Shown: in pieces, positions 31,021 to 44,575 of the stretch | Position numbering within the stretch: position 1 is the first letter of the stretch | Layout: each line of letters begins with the position of its first letter | From: Actinotalea endophytica | GTDB lineage: Bacteria > Actinomycetota > Actinomycetes > Actinomycetales > Cellulomonadaceae | DNA: 64,000 nucleotides | Assembly (NCBI RefSeq): GCF_025717005.1 | Contig: NZ_JAOVZU010000013.1 | Span: 27,896-91,895, forward strand | Direction: 5' to 3' | Made by a program: the position numbers and the translations under genes | The notes under the pieces: model-generated | What the model was told of the DNA's origin: nothing | What the model saw: the letters and a program-made list of their open reading frames with translations, nothing else | Database searches by the model: none

Positions 31021-33075
31021 GTGATCGAGGACCGACCCACCGCGGAGCACGTGACCCGCGCGTCCGTCAGCGACCACGTCGGCCCGGCGGGGACGATCGC
31101 CGTGGTCACCCTGGACAACCACGAGCGCCGACCCGTGACGCTCGGACCGGTGGGGCTGGCCGGGCTCCGGCAGGCCCTGCTGACGCAGCGCGCCCGCGCC
31201 GAACGGGGCGAGATCCAGGCGGTCGCCGTGACCGGCCGCCCGGGGCACTTCTGCGCCGGTGCGGATCTCAAGGCCGTGGCCGCGATGACCGGCCCGGACC
31301 AGGCGCGTGCCATGGCGCGGGCCGGTCACGACGCCCTGCGGGCCCTGCCTGAGGTCGGCGTGCCCAGCTTCGCGTTCATCAGCGGCCTCGCGCTCGGCGG
31401 CGGGCTCGAGGTCGCCCTGCACGCGCAGTACCGCACGGTCGCCGAGGGCACGCGGGCCCTGGGCCTGCCGGAGGCGTTGCTCGGGCTGGTGCCCGGGTGG
31501 GGCGGGTGCTGGCTGCTCCCCCGGCTCGTCGGCGTCGCCGAGGCGCTGCGGGTGATCCTCGACCACCCGCTCGGCGGCAACCGCACCACGGACGCCGGCA
31601 CCGCGCAGCGCGTCGGCCTGGTGGACGTCGTGCTGCCCGCCGACGGGTTCCTCGAGGCGTCGCTGGCCTGGGCTCAGGACGTGCTGGCGGGCAACGAGGT
31701 GGTTCGCCGACCGCTGGACGACGCGGAGACCTGGGCACGCGAGGTCGAGGCCGCCCGGACCCGGGTCGACCGCCGGCTGCACGGCGCCGCCCCCGCGCCG
31801 TACCGGGCGCTGGACCTGGTCGCCGCCGCGCGGGACCGGGACCGCGACGCCGGGTTCGCCGCCGAGGACGACGCCCTCACGGACCTCATGACCACCCCCG
31901 AACTCGCCGCCGGGATCCACGCGCTCGACCTCACGACGAGGCACGCGCGCGCGCCGCTCGGTGTTCCCGAGGCTCCGGCTCGAGCGATCCGTGAGGTCGG
32001 CGTCGTCGGCGCGGGTCTGATGGCGGCCCAGCTCGCCGTGCTCCTGGCCGGCCGGATGCACGTCCCTGTGCGGATGCGCGAGGTCGACGAGGAGCGCGCG
32101 CTGGCCGGGCGCGAGCGGGTGGCCGGCCTGGTGCGACGTCAGGTCGAGCGCGGCAGGCTCACGGACGAGGCCGCCGCCTCGCTGCTCGGCACGATCTCGG
32201 TGGGTACCGACCTCGGCGCCCTGGCCGGCGCCGACCTCGTGATCGAGGCGGTCACCGAGGTGCTTGAGGTCAAGCGGGCCGTGTTCGCCAAGCTGGAGGA
32301 TGTGGTGCGCCCCGACACGGTGCTCGCCACGAACACCTCTGCGCTGTCGGTCTCGGCGATGGCGGACGGTCTGCGACATCCCGAGCGGGTCGTCGGGCTG
32401 CACTTCTTCAACCCGGTCGCGCAGATGGCGCTCGTCGAGGTGGTGCGGGCCGAGAGGACCGACGAGCCGACGCTCGCGACGGCCTTCGCCGTCGCCGGCG
32501 GGACGGGGAAGACCGCGGTGCTCGCCACGGACCGCCCGGGGTTCGTGGTCAACCGGCTGCTGCTGCGCGAGCTCTCCGACGTGCTGCACACGGTCGCCAC
32601 CGGCACACCGGTCGAGGTGGCCAACCGCGCCCTGCGCCCGCTCGGGCTCCCGATGGACCCGTTCACCCTGCTCCAGCTGGTCGGTCTGCCGGTCGCGCTG
32701 CACGTGCTCGACTCGCTGCACGACGACCTCGGGGATCGGTACCACCGCTCCCCCGGACTGGCCGCGCTGGCCGCCGCAGGTCGGCGCGTCGTCGGCGCGG
32801 ACGGGAACCTGGACCGCACGATCCAGGACACGTTCGGGTCGCCGGGCGGCCCGAACGCGCTGGACGAGCAGGGTGTGCGCGACGTCGTGCTGGCGGGCCT
32901 GGCCCAGGAGGTCGGGCTCATGCTCGACGAAGGCGTCGTGCTCGCCCCCGGGCAGATCGACCTCGCGATGATCCTGGGGGCCGGCTTCGGCTTCCACCTC
33001 GGCGGGCTGCTGCCCTACCTCGACCGCTCCGGCTGGTCCGAGCGGGTCGCGGGTCGCCGGTTCCTGGGGCGCTAG
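31021..33075 (+). CDS. FadB-like enoyl-CoA hydratase/3-hydroxyacyl-CoA dehydrogenase
   Basis: The 684-aa bifunctional protein starts at GTG 31021, 12 bp after GGAG. The N-terminal crotonase domain (about 1-210) has FCAGADLKAVAAMTG and GLALGGGLEVALHAQYRTV, with LGLPEALLGLVPGWGG carrying the expected Glu. The NAD-binding domain begins IREVGVVGAGLMAAQLAVLL and includes VIEAVTEVLEVKRAVFAKLE and TNTSALSVSAMA. LHFFNPVAQMALVEVV holds the catalytic His. The two C-terminal helical domains follow. It catalyses hydration and oxidation steps of fatty acid beta-oxidation. No thiolase gene is adjacent. It is convergent with pflA, overlapping by 4 bp. Confidence 0.9.
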   Translation: MIEDRPTAEHVTRASVSDHVGPAGTIAVVTLDNHERRPVTLGPVGLAGLRQALLTQRARAERGEIQAVAVTGRPGHFCAGADLKAVAAMTGPDQARAMARAGHDALRALPEVGVPSFAFISGLALGGGLEVALHAQYRTVAEGTRALGLPEALLGLVPGWGGCWLLPRLVGVAEALRVILDHPLGGNRTTDAGTAQRVGLVDVVLPADGFLEASLAWAQDVLAGNEVVRRPLDDAETWAREVEAARTRVDRRLHGAAPAPYRALDLVAAARDRDRDAGFAAEDDALTDLMTTPELAAGIHALDLTTRHARAPLGVPEAPARAIREVGVVGAGLMAAQLAVLLAGRMHVPVRMREVDEERALAGRERVAGLVRRQVERGRLTDEAAASLLGTISVGTDLGALAGADLVIEAVTEVLEVKRAVFAKLEDVVRPDTVLATNTSALSVSAMADGLRHPERVVGLHFFNPVAQMALVEVVRAERTDEPTLATAFAVAGGTGKTAVLATDRPGFVVNRLLLRELSDVLHTVATGTPVEVANRALRPLGLPMDPFTLLQLVGLPVALHVLDSLHDDLGDRYHRSPGLAALAAAGRRVVGADGNLDRTIQDTFGSPGGPNALDEQGVRDVVLAGLAQEVGLMLDEGVVLAPGQIDLAMILGAGFGFHLGGLLPYLDRSGWSERVAGRRFLGR

Positions 33076-33872
33076 ACGACGGTGAGCGCGCTCGCGCGGA
33101 GCTGGGTGCGCACGCGCTCCAGCAGGCCGCCGTCGGGCTCCTCGGTGAGCTCGAGCCGGTACTCGGTGCCGAGCGAGTGCCACACCTCGCGACCGCTCTG
33201 CGCGAAGGGCAGCACCTCGACGCGCTCGACGTTCTCCAGCGCCGCCAGGTGCTCGCCGACCGCCGCGACGTTGTCCCACGCGTCCGTCAGACCGGGCACC
33301 ACGACGAACCGCGCCCAGACCCGCATGCCGCGCTCGGCGAGCCGCCGCGCGAACTCGAGCGTCGGTGCGAGGTCCCGCCCGGTCACCGTGTGGTAGATGT
33401 CCGGCAGCCCGGACTTCACGTCGAGCAGCACCAGGTCGGTGTCGTCGAGCATCGCGTCGGTCGCGCGGCGGCCCAGGTAGCCCGAGGTGTCCAGGGCCGT
33501 GTGCAGGCCGATCTCCTTCGCCCCGCGCAGCACGGCCGCGGTGAAGGCCGGCTGGAGCAGCGGCTCCCCGCCGGAGATCGTCAGACCGCCGCCCGAGGCG
33601 AGCAGCACCGACGCGTCCCGCTCGATCCTGGCCATGGTCGCGTCGATGGTGTGCATCGACCCGTCCCGCATCAGCCAGGCGTCCGGACCGCTGCAGTACT
33701 GGCAGCGCAACGGGCACCCGGACAGCCGGAGCACGAGCCGCATACCGGGCCCGTCCGCGTCCGTGGTGCGGTCCCAGGAGTGCACGGACCCGATCTCACC
33801 GAGGTGGAGGGCCTTCATCTGCGTGGCACGTCCGTCCTCGCAGCAGGCTGACCTCTCGCCCAGGACACTCAT
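33072..33872 (-). CDS. pflA: Pyruvate formate-lyase activating enzyme
   Basis: The 266-aa radical-SAM protein has GGGAGG about 5 bp before ATG 33872. The Fe-S motif is GCPLRCQYCSGPD (C-x3-C-x2-C); the more usual end is CHNPD. SGGEPLLQPAF and LDVKSGLPDIYHTVTGRD are typical of PflA. It installs the glycyl radical on PflB using SAM and a reduced [4Fe-4S] cluster. The N-terminus has two further Cys (SACCEDG). It follows pflB on the same strand, separated by 157 bp that include long C runs. Confidence 0.93.
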   Translation of the reverse strand: MSVLGERSACCEDGRATQMKALHLGEIGSVHSWDRTTDADGPGMRLVLRLSGCPLRCQYCSGPDAWLMRDGSMHTIDATMARIERDASVLLASGGGLTISGGEPLLQPAFTAAVLRGAKEIGLHTALDTSGYLGRRATDAMLDDTDLVLLDVKSGLPDIYHTVTGRDLAPTLEFARRLAERGMRVWARFVVVPGLTDAWDNVAAVGEHLAALENVERVEVLPFAQSGREVWHSLGTEYRLELTEEPDGGLLERVRTQLRASALTVV

Positions 33873-33971
33873 CTCGACCTCCCCCGATGGTGATCGGCCA
33901 CCGTCTGGTTGTCAGTGTGCACCGGCGGGGCCCCCCGGTGGGCGGGCCGGCCGCCGGGGCACCGCGCCCCC

Positions 33972-34022
33972 GGGCGGGGGGGGCGCCCCCCCCCCCCCCC
34001 CCCCCCCGGGCCCCCCCCCCCC
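33972..34022. repeat. Extreme G/C homopolymer tract between pflB and pflA
   Basis: Eight G (33976-33983), 22 consecutive C (33986-34007), GGG and 12 C (34011-34022) make this unlike any other part of the window. As written it could form a long G:C hairpin or, on the minus strand, G-quadruplex-like structure between pflB and pflA. Equally it may be a sequencing or assembly fault; run lengths should not be trusted. The pflB coding sequence ends 8 bp away at 34030. Confidence 0.7.
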
Positions 34023-34029
34023 GTCCGGG

Positions 34030-36306
34030 TCACAGCGCGCCGTGGAAGGTACGCGACAGGACGTCCAGCTGCTGCTCACGGGTGAGCCGCACGAAGTTGA
34101 CCGCGTAGCCCGACACCCGGATGGTCAGCTGGGGGTACTTCTCCGGGTTCTCCATCGCGTCCTCGAGCGTCTCGCGGTTGAGGACGTTGACGTTGACGTG
34201 GAAGCCGGTCGCGACGTTGTAGCCGTCGAGCACGCCGACCAGGTTCGTGACCTGCTCCTCGCGGGTCCGCCCGAGGCCGGAGGGGACGACCGTCGCGGTC
34301 AGCGAGATGCCGTCCTGCGCCTCCTCGTACGGCAGCTTCGCGACGGACAGCGCCGAGGCGACCATGCCGTGGGTGTCGCGGCCGTTCATCGGGTTGGCAC
34401 CCGGCGCGAACGGCTCACCCGTGCGGCGCCCGTCCGGCGTGTTGCCGGTGTGCTTGCCGTACACGACGTTCGAGGTGATCGTCAGCACCGACTGGGTGTG
34501 CACCGCGTCGCGGTACGTCGGGTGCTTGCGGATCTTGTCCATGAACGCCGAGACCAGCTCCACGGCGATGTCGTCGGCACGGTCGTCGTCGTTGCCGTAG
34601 GTCGGGAACTCACCGGTGACGTCGTAGTCGACGACCAGGCCGGACTCGTCGCGCACCGCGCGGACCGTCGCGTACTTGATCGCCGCGAGCGAGTCGGCCG
34701 CGACCGACAGGCCGGCGATGCCGCACGCCATGGTCCGCAGGACCACCCGGTCGTGCAGGGCCATCTCGATGCGCTCGTAGGCGTACTTGTCGTGCGACCA
34801 GTGGATGCAGTTCAGGGCCTCGACGTAGGTGCCGGCGAGCCAGTCGAGCAGCACGTCGTACTTCGCCCGCACGTCCGCGTAGTCGAGCACGTCACCCGCG
34901 ACCGGCGTGCTGGCCGGCGCGATCTGCTTGCCGGACATCTCGTCCCGGCCGCCGTTGATCGCGTAGAGCAGGGCCTTGGCCAGGTTGACCCGCGCGCCGA
35001 AGAACTGCATCTGCTTGCCGACCGCCATGCCGGACACGCAGCACGCGATGGCCGCGTCATCGCCGCACTGGCTGCGCAGCAGCTCGTCCGACTCGTACTG
35101 GATGGCGGAGGTGTCGATCGAGACCTGCGCGCAGAACTCCTTGAAGCCGAGCGGCAGGGCCGGGCTCCACAGCACGGTCAGGTTCGGCTCGGGCGCCGGG
35201 CCCAGGTTGTACAGCGTGTTGAGGTACCGGAAGGACGACTTGGTCACCAGCGAGCGGCCGTCGTCGCCGAGGCCGCCGATCGACTCGGTGACCCACGTCG
35301 GGTCGCCCGAGAACAGGGCGTCGTACTCCGGGGTGCGCAGGAAGCGCACGATCCGCAGCTTGATCACGAAGTCGTCGATGATCTCCTGGGCCTGCGACTC
35401 GGTGAGGGTGCCCTCGGCGAGGTCGCGCTCCATGTAGACGTCGATGAAGGTCGAGGTGCGGCCGAGCGACATGGCCGCACCGTTCTGCTCCTTCACGGCA
35501 GCCAGGTACGCGAAGTACAGCCACTGGACGGCCTCACGGGCGTTCGTCGCCGGGCCGGAGATGTCGTAGCCGTAGGACGCGGCCATCGTCTTGAGCTCGC
35601 CGAGCGCGCGGATCTGCTCGGCGTTCTCCTCGCGCTCGCGCAGCGTCTCCTCGTTCGGCTGCTCCATCATGAGCTCGGCGCGCTCGACGTTCTTCTGGGC
35701 GATCAGCGCGTCGATGCCGTACAGGGCGACCCGGCGGTAGTCGCCGATGATCCGGCCGCGGCCGTAGGCGTCCGGCAGGCCGGTGATGATGTGCGAGTGG
35801 CGGGCGGCCTTGACGCTCGGCGGGTACACGTCGAAGACACCCTGGTTGTGGGTCTTGCGGTACTCGGTGAAGATCTTGGCGACCTCGGGGTCGGTCTCGT
35901 AGCCGTAGGTCTTGAGCGCGCCCTCGACCATCCGCCAGCCACCGTTGGGGATCATCGCGCGCTTGAGCGGCGCGTCGGTCTGCAGGCCGACGATCACCTC
36001 GTCGTCGCGCGAGATGTAGCCGGGAGCGTGCGAGGTGATCGTGCCCGGGGTGTGGGTGTCGATGTCGTAGACGCCGTTGGCCCGCTCCTGCGGGAACATC
36101 TCGGTCAGCGTCGTCCACACCTTGGTGGTCCGCTCGGTGGCCGGCGCGAGGAACGCGGCGTCACCGTCGTACGCGGTGTAGTTGCGCTGGATGAAGTCGC
36201 GGACGTCGATGGCGTCCTGCCAGGGGCCCGTTGCGAAGCCGCGCCACGCGACCTGCGGCTCCTCCGCGCTCGTGCCGGCGGTGGTCTTGTCGGTCGTGAT
36301 CGCCAT
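34030..36306 (-). CDS. pflB: Pyruvate formate-lyase (formate C-acetyltransferase)
   Basis: The 758-aa glycyl-radical enzyme has AGGGAG before ATG 36306. The active-site cysteine pair is in [16 protein letters not shown] (Cys422-Cys423), and the glycyl radical site is RVSGYAVNF with Gly733 near the C-terminus. Full-length PFL signatures occur throughout ([46 protein letters not shown] in outline). It converts pyruvate and CoA to acetyl-CoA and formate under anoxia and is destroyed by oxygen once active. With pflA it indicates mixed-acid fermentation. A possible hypoxia-type operator lies upstream. Confidence 0.97.
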   Translation of the reverse strand: MAITTDKTTAGTSAEEPQVAWRGFATGPWQDAIDVRDFIQRNYTAYDGDAAFLAPATERTTKVWTTLTEMFPQERANGVYDIDTHTPGTITSHAPGYISRDDEVIVGLQTDAPLKRAMIPNGGWRMVEGALKTYGYETDPEVAKIFTEYRKTHNQGVFDVYPPSVKAARHSHIITGLPDAYGRGRIIGDYRRVALYGIDALIAQKNVERAELMMEQPNEETLREREENAEQIRALGELKTMAASYGYDISGPATNAREAVQWLYFAYLAAVKEQNGAAMSLGRTSTFIDVYMERDLAEGTLTESQAQEIIDDFVIKLRIVRFLRTPEYDALFSGDPTWVTESIGGLGDDGRSLVTKSSFRYLNTLYNLGPAPEPNLTVLWSPALPLGFKEFCAQVSIDTSAIQYESDELLRSQCGDDAAIACCVSGMAVGKQMQFFGARVNLAKALLYAINGGRDEMSGKQIAPASTPVAGDVLDYADVRAKYDVLLDWLAGTYVEALNCIHWSHDKYAYERIEMALHDRVVLRTMACGIAGLSVAADSLAAIKYATVRAVRDESGLVVDYDVTGEFPTYGNDDDRADDIAVELVSAFMDKIRKHPTYRDAVHTQSVLTITSNVVYGKHTGNTPDGRRTGEPFAPGANPMNGRDTHGMVASALSVAKLPYEEAQDGISLTATVVPSGLGRTREEQVTNLVGVLDGYNVATGFHVNVNVLNRETLEDAMENPEKYPQLTIRVSGYAVNFVRLTREQQLDVLSRTFHGAL

Positions 36307-36354
36307 GACCTGGTCTCCCTCGTCTCGCTCCGGTACCCCCGACGGTACGCGTCG

Positions 36355-36395
36355 GGTCATGGGATGACTTGGGACCTTTGGGCCGGTCATGGGAT
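36355..36395 (-). promoter_or_regulatory. Repeat-flanked DosR-like box upstream of pflB
   Basis: GGTCATGGGAT occurs twice, at 36355-36365 and 36385-36395, exactly 30 bp apart (about three helical turns). Between them GGGACCTTTGGGCC (36371-36384) resembles the DosR/DevR hypoxia box GGGACTTTAGTCCC. The cluster lies 49-89 bp upstream of the pflB start, in the 92-bp gap after dxs, and is a plausible oxygen-responsive control region. Confidence 0.45.
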
Positions 36396-36398
36396 CGA

Positions 36399-40493
<4,095 letters not shown>

Positions 40494-40547
40494 GACGACC
40501 GCCGGCCTCGTCGCGCGCACCACCGCGCTCGGTGCGACCCTGGACAG

Positions 40548-40820
40548 ATGAGCCTCGGACCGATCGACCGGGATGGCGACCCGGTGCAGAGCCTCCCGCC
40601 GGGCGCCTTCGACCCGGACTGGCTGGTGCCGTCGGTGCTGGTCGGCGCACCCGGCCACAGCCCGGAGGAGGCGCGGGACGCGCTGCTCGCGGGGTGGTCC
40701 GCGATCCGCGCGGGCGGCATGCCGCCGGGCGGCACGATGCTCGCCGACGCCGCCGCCGAGGTCCTCGGCGAGGCGGCCACGGCGTTCGGTGCCGGTCCGC
40801 CGCTGGCGCCGCCCGCCTAG
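40548..40820 (+). CDS. Hypothetical 90-aa protein
   Basis: This short Pro/Gly/Ala-rich protein (MSLGPIDRDGDPVQSLPPGAFDPDWLVPSVLVG...) contains one helical segment (SPEEARDALLAGWSAIRAGG) and a low-complexity tail (GAGPPLAPPA). I do not recognise it. It has no clear ribosome binding site; the ATG at 40548 is the first in a frame with typical actinobacterial third-position GC. Its stop overlaps the -10 hexamer of the next gene. Confidence 0.45.
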   Translation: MSLGPIDRDGDPVQSLPPGAFDPDWLVPSVLVGAPGHSPEEARDALLAGWSAIRAGGMPPGGTMLADAAAEVLGEAATAFGAGPPLAPPA

Positions 40821-40823
40821 GAT
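40818..40823 (+). promoter_or_regulatory. -10 hexamer TAGGAT of the amidotransferase gene
   Basis: TAGGAT begins in the stop codon of the 90-aa gene and ends 6 bp before GTG 40830, consistent with leaderless transcription. Confidence 0.5.
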
Positions 40824-40829
40824 GGCCGG

Positions 40830-41549
40830 GTGCGCACGCTCCCGACCCGGCGCGCCCTCGTCCTGCAGCATGCTCCCTGGGAGGGGCCCGGCCTGATCGG
40901 CGCAGCTCTGGCCGCCGCCGGTGTCGAGACGTCGACCCGCACCGTCCTGGACGACCCGGTCCCGGATCTCCCGGAGCCCGCCGACCTCGCCGCGCTGGTG
41001 GTGATGGGCGGATCCATGGGTGCGACCGACGACGCGGTGCACCCCGGTCTCGCCGCTGAGCGCGAGCTGCTCGCCGCCGCGGTCGACGCCGGCGTCCCGG
41101 TGCTCGGCGTGTGCCTCGGCATGCAGCTCCTCGCCGTCGCGCTCGGCGCGACGCTCCACCCTGGCGCCGGGACCGAGATCGGCTACCGGCCCCCGCTCGA
41201 CCTCGTCGCGCCGCATCCGGTCCTCGACCCCCTGGGGTCCGCACCGCGGGTGCTGCACTGGCACTCCGATGCGGTGGACCTGCCGTCCGGCGCGACCCTG
41301 CTGGCCCGCACCCCGCTCACACCGGTCCAGGCCTTCGCCGCCGGCAGTGCGCTCGGGCTGCAGTTCCACATCGAGGTCGACGGGCCGTTGCTGAGCACCT
41401 GGCTGGCCACCCCGGTGATGGCCGAGGACCTGCGGAGCCACTCCGCGACGGACGTGCCCGAGGACGCGCGCGCGGTCCTCCCGACGCTCGAGCCCGCCGC
41501 ACGCACCGGTCTGGCCACCTTCGCCGCGGCCGCGAGGGAGCGACGGTGA
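40830..41549 (+). CDS. Class I glutamine amidotransferase
   Basis: The 239-aa protein is a stand-alone GATase: LVVMGGSMGATDD, the nucleophile elbow VLGVCLGMQLLA, LHWHSDAVDLPSGATLLA and the His/Glu pair in LGLQFHIEVDG. Such proteins hydrolyse glutamine or, as stand-alone members, gamma-glutamyl compounds; the partner is unknown. The start was chosen by -10 spacing. The stop overlaps the phosphotransferase start by 4 bp. Confidence 0.88.
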   Translation: MRTLPTRRALVLQHAPWEGPGLIGAALAAAGVETSTRTVLDDPVPDLPEPADLAALVVMGGSMGATDDAVHPGLAAERELLAAAVDAGVPVLGVCLGMQLLAVALGATLHPGAGTEIGYRPPLDLVAPHPVLDPLGSAPRVLHWHSDAVDLPSGATLLARTPLTPVQAFAAGSALGLQFHIEVDGPLLSTWLATPVMAEDLRSHSATDVPEDARAVLPTLEPAARTGLATFAAAARERR

Positions 41550-42445
41550 GCCACCCGCTGCACGAGGTCGTCGTCGACGCCGACCTGGTCCGCGCGCTGC
41601 TCGCCGCGCAGCACCCTGACCTCGCGGACCGACCGCTCCGGGTCACGGCTCAGGGCTGGGACAACGTGACCGTGCGGATCGGCGAGGACCTCGCTGCGCG
41701 CCTCCCGGCCCGTGAGCTCGCCGCTCGCCTGCTGCTGAACGAACGACGGTGGCTGCCGCTGATCGCCACGCTCGTCCCGGTCGCGGTACCCGTGCCGGTC
41801 CGCTCGGGGCACGCCACAGCCGACTACCCGTGGGCCTGGAGCGTGGTCCCGTGGCTTGCCGGCTCGCCGGCGGACACGCTGACCACGGACCGCCGCGACC
41901 CGTGGGCGGGACAGCTGGCCGAGACGCTGGCGGCGCTGCACTCCCCCGCGCCCGACGACGCACCGGCCAACGCGTTCCGCGGCGTACCCCTCGCGGCACG
42001 GGACGCCACAGTCGCGGACCGGCTCGCCGAGCTGCCCGGTGACGAGGGTGCGGCGCTGCGGCAGGCATGGGCCGACGGCCTCGCCGCGCCGGCGTGGGAC
42101 CGCGACAGCGTCTGGCTGCACGGCGACCCGCACCCCGGCAACCTGCTGGCCGGGCCGCACGGGCTCGCTGCGGTGCTCGACTTCGGCGACCTCACCGCCG
42201 GGGACCCGGCGAGCGACCTGTCGACGGCGTGGCTGTGCTTCGGTCCGCAGGCCCGGGAGGACTTCTGGGCCCGCTACGCGGACCGCAGCGACCTGCCCGG
42301 GACGGCACTTGCCGCGCTGCGGCGCCGCGCACGGGCCTGGGCCGCCGCCATGGTGCCGGTCATGCTGGCGCACCCCGACGCCCACCCGGGGCTCGCCGCG
42401 GTCGGCAGGCACGCCACGGCCCAGCTGGTCGCCGAGCTGAGGTGA
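41546..42445 (+). CDS. Aminoglycoside-phosphotransferase-family small-molecule kinase
   Basis: The 299-aa protein starts at GTG 41546. APH-fold motifs are VWLHGDPHPGNLLAG (catalytic loop HGDxHxxN) and AAVLDFGDLTAGDPASDLSTAWL (metal-binding Asp). The ATP-binding N-lobe is short (QGWDNVTVRIGEDLAARLP). The substrate is unknown; many such chromosomal members phosphorylate metabolites rather than antibiotics, and nothing here shows resistance. It is coupled to the amidotransferase gene by a 4-bp overlap. Confidence 0.85.
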   Translation: MSHPLHEVVVDADLVRALLAAQHPDLADRPLRVTAQGWDNVTVRIGEDLAARLPARELAARLLLNERRWLPLIATLVPVAVPVPVRSGHATADYPWAWSVVPWLAGSPADTLTTDRRDPWAGQLAETLAALHSPAPDDAPANAFRGVPLAARDATVADRLAELPGDEGAALRQAWADGLAAPAWDRDSVWLHGDPHPGNLLAGPHGLAAVLDFGDLTAGDPASDLSTAWLCFGPQAREDFWARYADRSDLPGTALAALRRRARAWAAAMVPVMLAHPDAHPGLAAVGRHATAQLVAELR

Positions 42446-42466
42446 CCGCCACGGGGCCCGACCGCG

Positions 42467-44575
42467 TCAGGTGCGCGCGCTGACGTCAGGCGTGCCGTCG
42501 AACGTGTAGAGGTCGAGCGGACGCCCGTCCAGGTCCAGCACCTCGTGCGCCGGACCGAGGTCCACCGCCGAGCACGACTCGAACGTCGTGCCGTCCACCA
42601 GCACGCTGTCCACCCGGGCCAGGGCGGCCAGCGCGAGGGCCCTGCGGACCGGCTCGCCCCACGCCCCGAAGGTCAGGGTCCCGGTCTCGAGCACCCCGGT
42701 CCCGACCGCACCGGTGGACAGCCCGAGGTGGACGTCCAGCGACAGGTCGGGATCCGCGGCGAGCCGAGCCTGGAACTCACGCGCGAACCGCAGCCCCACG
42801 TCCGCCCCGTCGTCGTCCGCCCCGAGACCGCCGATGAACAGGTACCGGTCGGCCGCGACCCGGACACGTTGCAGACCCGCCTCCTCGGCCACCCGCTCGG
42901 CCAGCTCGGCCGACCTGCCGAGAGCCTCGCCGAGCTGGTCCAGGTCGTGCTCGGCGTCGGCCGCCGCGATGGTCACCGCGACCACGGTCGCGAGGTCGGC
43001 GGCCTCCCCGGTCCCGACGACCTTGCCGTCGGCGTCGACGAGCTGCGGGGGCAGCACGGCGAGGAGCAGCCTGCGGGTCCGCTCGTACTCCTCGGCCAGC
43101 TGCGCCTCGTGCGCGGCCAGCGCTTCCGCCATGGCCGTCAGCCGGCGGCCGAGGTCGCCGAACTCGTCGCGTCGCGCGGTGTCGACCTCCGGGTGACGCT
43201 CGCCGTCCACGATCGCGGCCGCAGCGTCGACGGTCGGCGGGATCGGACGGGTCAGGAGCCTCGACAGCCACAGCCCGAGACCGGCGACCACCGGAAGCAC
43301 GATCGCGAGCACGAGCAGGATGCGCAGCACGTACTCGGTCAGCGGCGCCAGCGACGACGACCGCGGGACCTCGGTGACGACCACCCATTGACGACCACCG
43401 GGGTTGAACGACTCGGCGGCGGCGAACGTCTGGTCGCCGAGGTCCGAGCGGGTCGCGCCGCGGAACGCCGCCCCGTCCAGGGCGGCTCGCACCGGCGCGG
43501 TGTCGACCACCTGGATGCCGACCGGTGAGCCGAAGACCTCGATGAGGTCCGCCTCGGCCTGCTCCTCCTCGGTGCCGCTGCGCAGCCGTTCGAGGTAGCC
43601 CTGCGGGTCCTCGAGCCAGGCTCGCGGCTCGCTCTGCAGCGTCAGGTTCGCCGAGACCAGGTACGCGTCGCCGTCCGCGAGACCGATCGCGTCCCACGAG
43701 CCGTCGGCACTGGTCAGCGCGTTGATCGCGGACACCGGCACCTGGACCGCGAGCGCTCCGACGACCTCGTTGCCGCTGCGCACCGCGGTCACGGCGAACA
43801 GCGCCACCCGTCCCGTGGCGTAGATCGTGAAGTCGGTGAGCAGGGTCGTCCCGAGGCGGGCGAGCGGGAGCCGCTCGGTCACCACGCGGGCCAGCTCGCT
43901 CCCGGCGTACGGGCCGGTGACCAGGCTCGTGCCGAGGTCGTTGCCCTTGTCCAGGGAGAACACGATGGTCCCGGTCGCGTCGACGAGCAGCACGTCACCG
44001 CCGCCGAGACCGTCCGACATCCCCTGCAGCGGCGCGGAGAGCGAGGCGCTGACGGCCGAGTAGGTCGTCCCGTCCCCCGCGTCCACCGGGGGTTCCGCCC
44101 CGGCGGGACGCATCGTGTACTGGTACTGCACCCATCGTCCGGCCGTCGTGCTCGGCAGCATGGTGGCGACGTCGTACGGGCCGAGACCCGCGTCGTTGGC
44201 CGGGCCGACCACCCGGTCGGCGTACCAGCTCTCGAGCTCCGCGAGCTGCTCGGGCGTCAGCTCACGGTCCTCGAGCTCCGCGAACGCGGCGGTCACGTCC
44301 TTGAGCCCGGTCGCGATCGCCGGGTCCGTCGACGCCGTCGAGACCTCGGCGATCAGTCGCTGGGCACCCGCCTCGATGGTGTCCGCCCGCGTGGCCCCGA
44401 CCGCAGCGAGCTGCGCCTCGGTGCCACCGACCAGCAGGTTGCGCGCCGCGACGAAGTTCAGCACGCCGAACGTCACCACCGCGAGCAGCGCCGTCACGAC
44501 GAGCGCCGCCGCAAGCTGCCGGCTCAGGCGGCGCGGCCGCCGCCACCACGGCCGCCGGCGCGGCTGCTCGGTCAC
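42467..44575 (-). CDS. Cache-HAMP receptor with degenerate class III cyclase domain (B)
   Basis: The 702-aa protein has a membrane helix at about 20-48, a large extracytoplasmic Cache-like sensor (50-400), a second helix (about 408-435), a HAMP-like linker with coiled coil (RLTRPIPPTVDAAAAIV...LAAHEAQLAEEYERTRRLL) and a C-terminal cyclase homology domain (about 525-690). There the first metal Asp is not seen (ATVVAVTIAAADAEH), the second site reads VRVAADRYLF, where K-x-x-G-D is usual, and the Asn/Arg transition-state pair is replaced (GAWGEPVRRALALA). Catalysis is doubtful. GTG 44575 overlaps the channel gene by 4 bp. It is the third gene of the cassette. Confidence 0.75.
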   Translation of the reverse strand: MTEQPRRRPWWRRPRRLSRQLAAALVVTALLAVVTFGVLNFVAARNLLVGGTEAQLAAVGATRADTIEAGAQRLIAEVSTASTDPAIATGLKDVTAAFAELEDRELTPEQLAELESWYADRVVGPANDAGLGPYDVATMLPSTTAGRWVQYQYTMRPAGAEPPVDAGDGTTYSAVSASLSAPLQGMSDGLGGGDVLLVDATGTIVFSLDKGNDLGTSLVTGPYAGSELARVVTERLPLARLGTTLLTDFTIYATGRVALFAVTAVRSGNEVVGALAVQVPVSAINALTSADGSWDAIGLADGDAYLVSANLTLQSEPRAWLEDPQGYLERLRSGTEEEQAEADLIEVFGSPVGIQVVDTAPVRAALDGAAFRGATRSDLGDQTFAAAESFNPGGRQWVVVTEVPRSSSLAPLTEYVLRILLVLAIVLPVVAGLGLWLSRLLTRPIPPTVDAAAAIVDGERHPEVDTARRDEFGDLGRRLTAMAEALAAHEAQLAEEYERTRRLLLAVLPPQLVDADGKVVGTGEAADLATVVAVTIAAADAEHDLDQLGEALGRSAELAERVAEEAGLQRVRVAADRYLFIGGLGADDDGADVGLRFAREFQARLAADPDLSLDVHLGLSTGAVGTGVLETGTLTFGAWGEPVRRALALAALARVDSVLVDGTTFESCSAVDLGPAHEVLDLDGRPLDLYTFDGTPDVSART

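Noticed and set aside
30643..33717. Minus-strand open frame of about 1000 codons opposite the FadB-like gene and RNase D end
   Set aside because: Composition and lack of domains mark it as an antisense shadow; it crosses two well-supported genes.
33972..34022. Rho-independent terminator between pflB and pflA
   Set aside because: The tract has G and C runs but no T-tract and no unique stem; it may be an assembly fault.
41546..42445. Antibiotic resistance by the APH-family gene
   Set aside because: Only the general kinase motifs are visible; context is metabolic and many chromosomal members act on metabolites.
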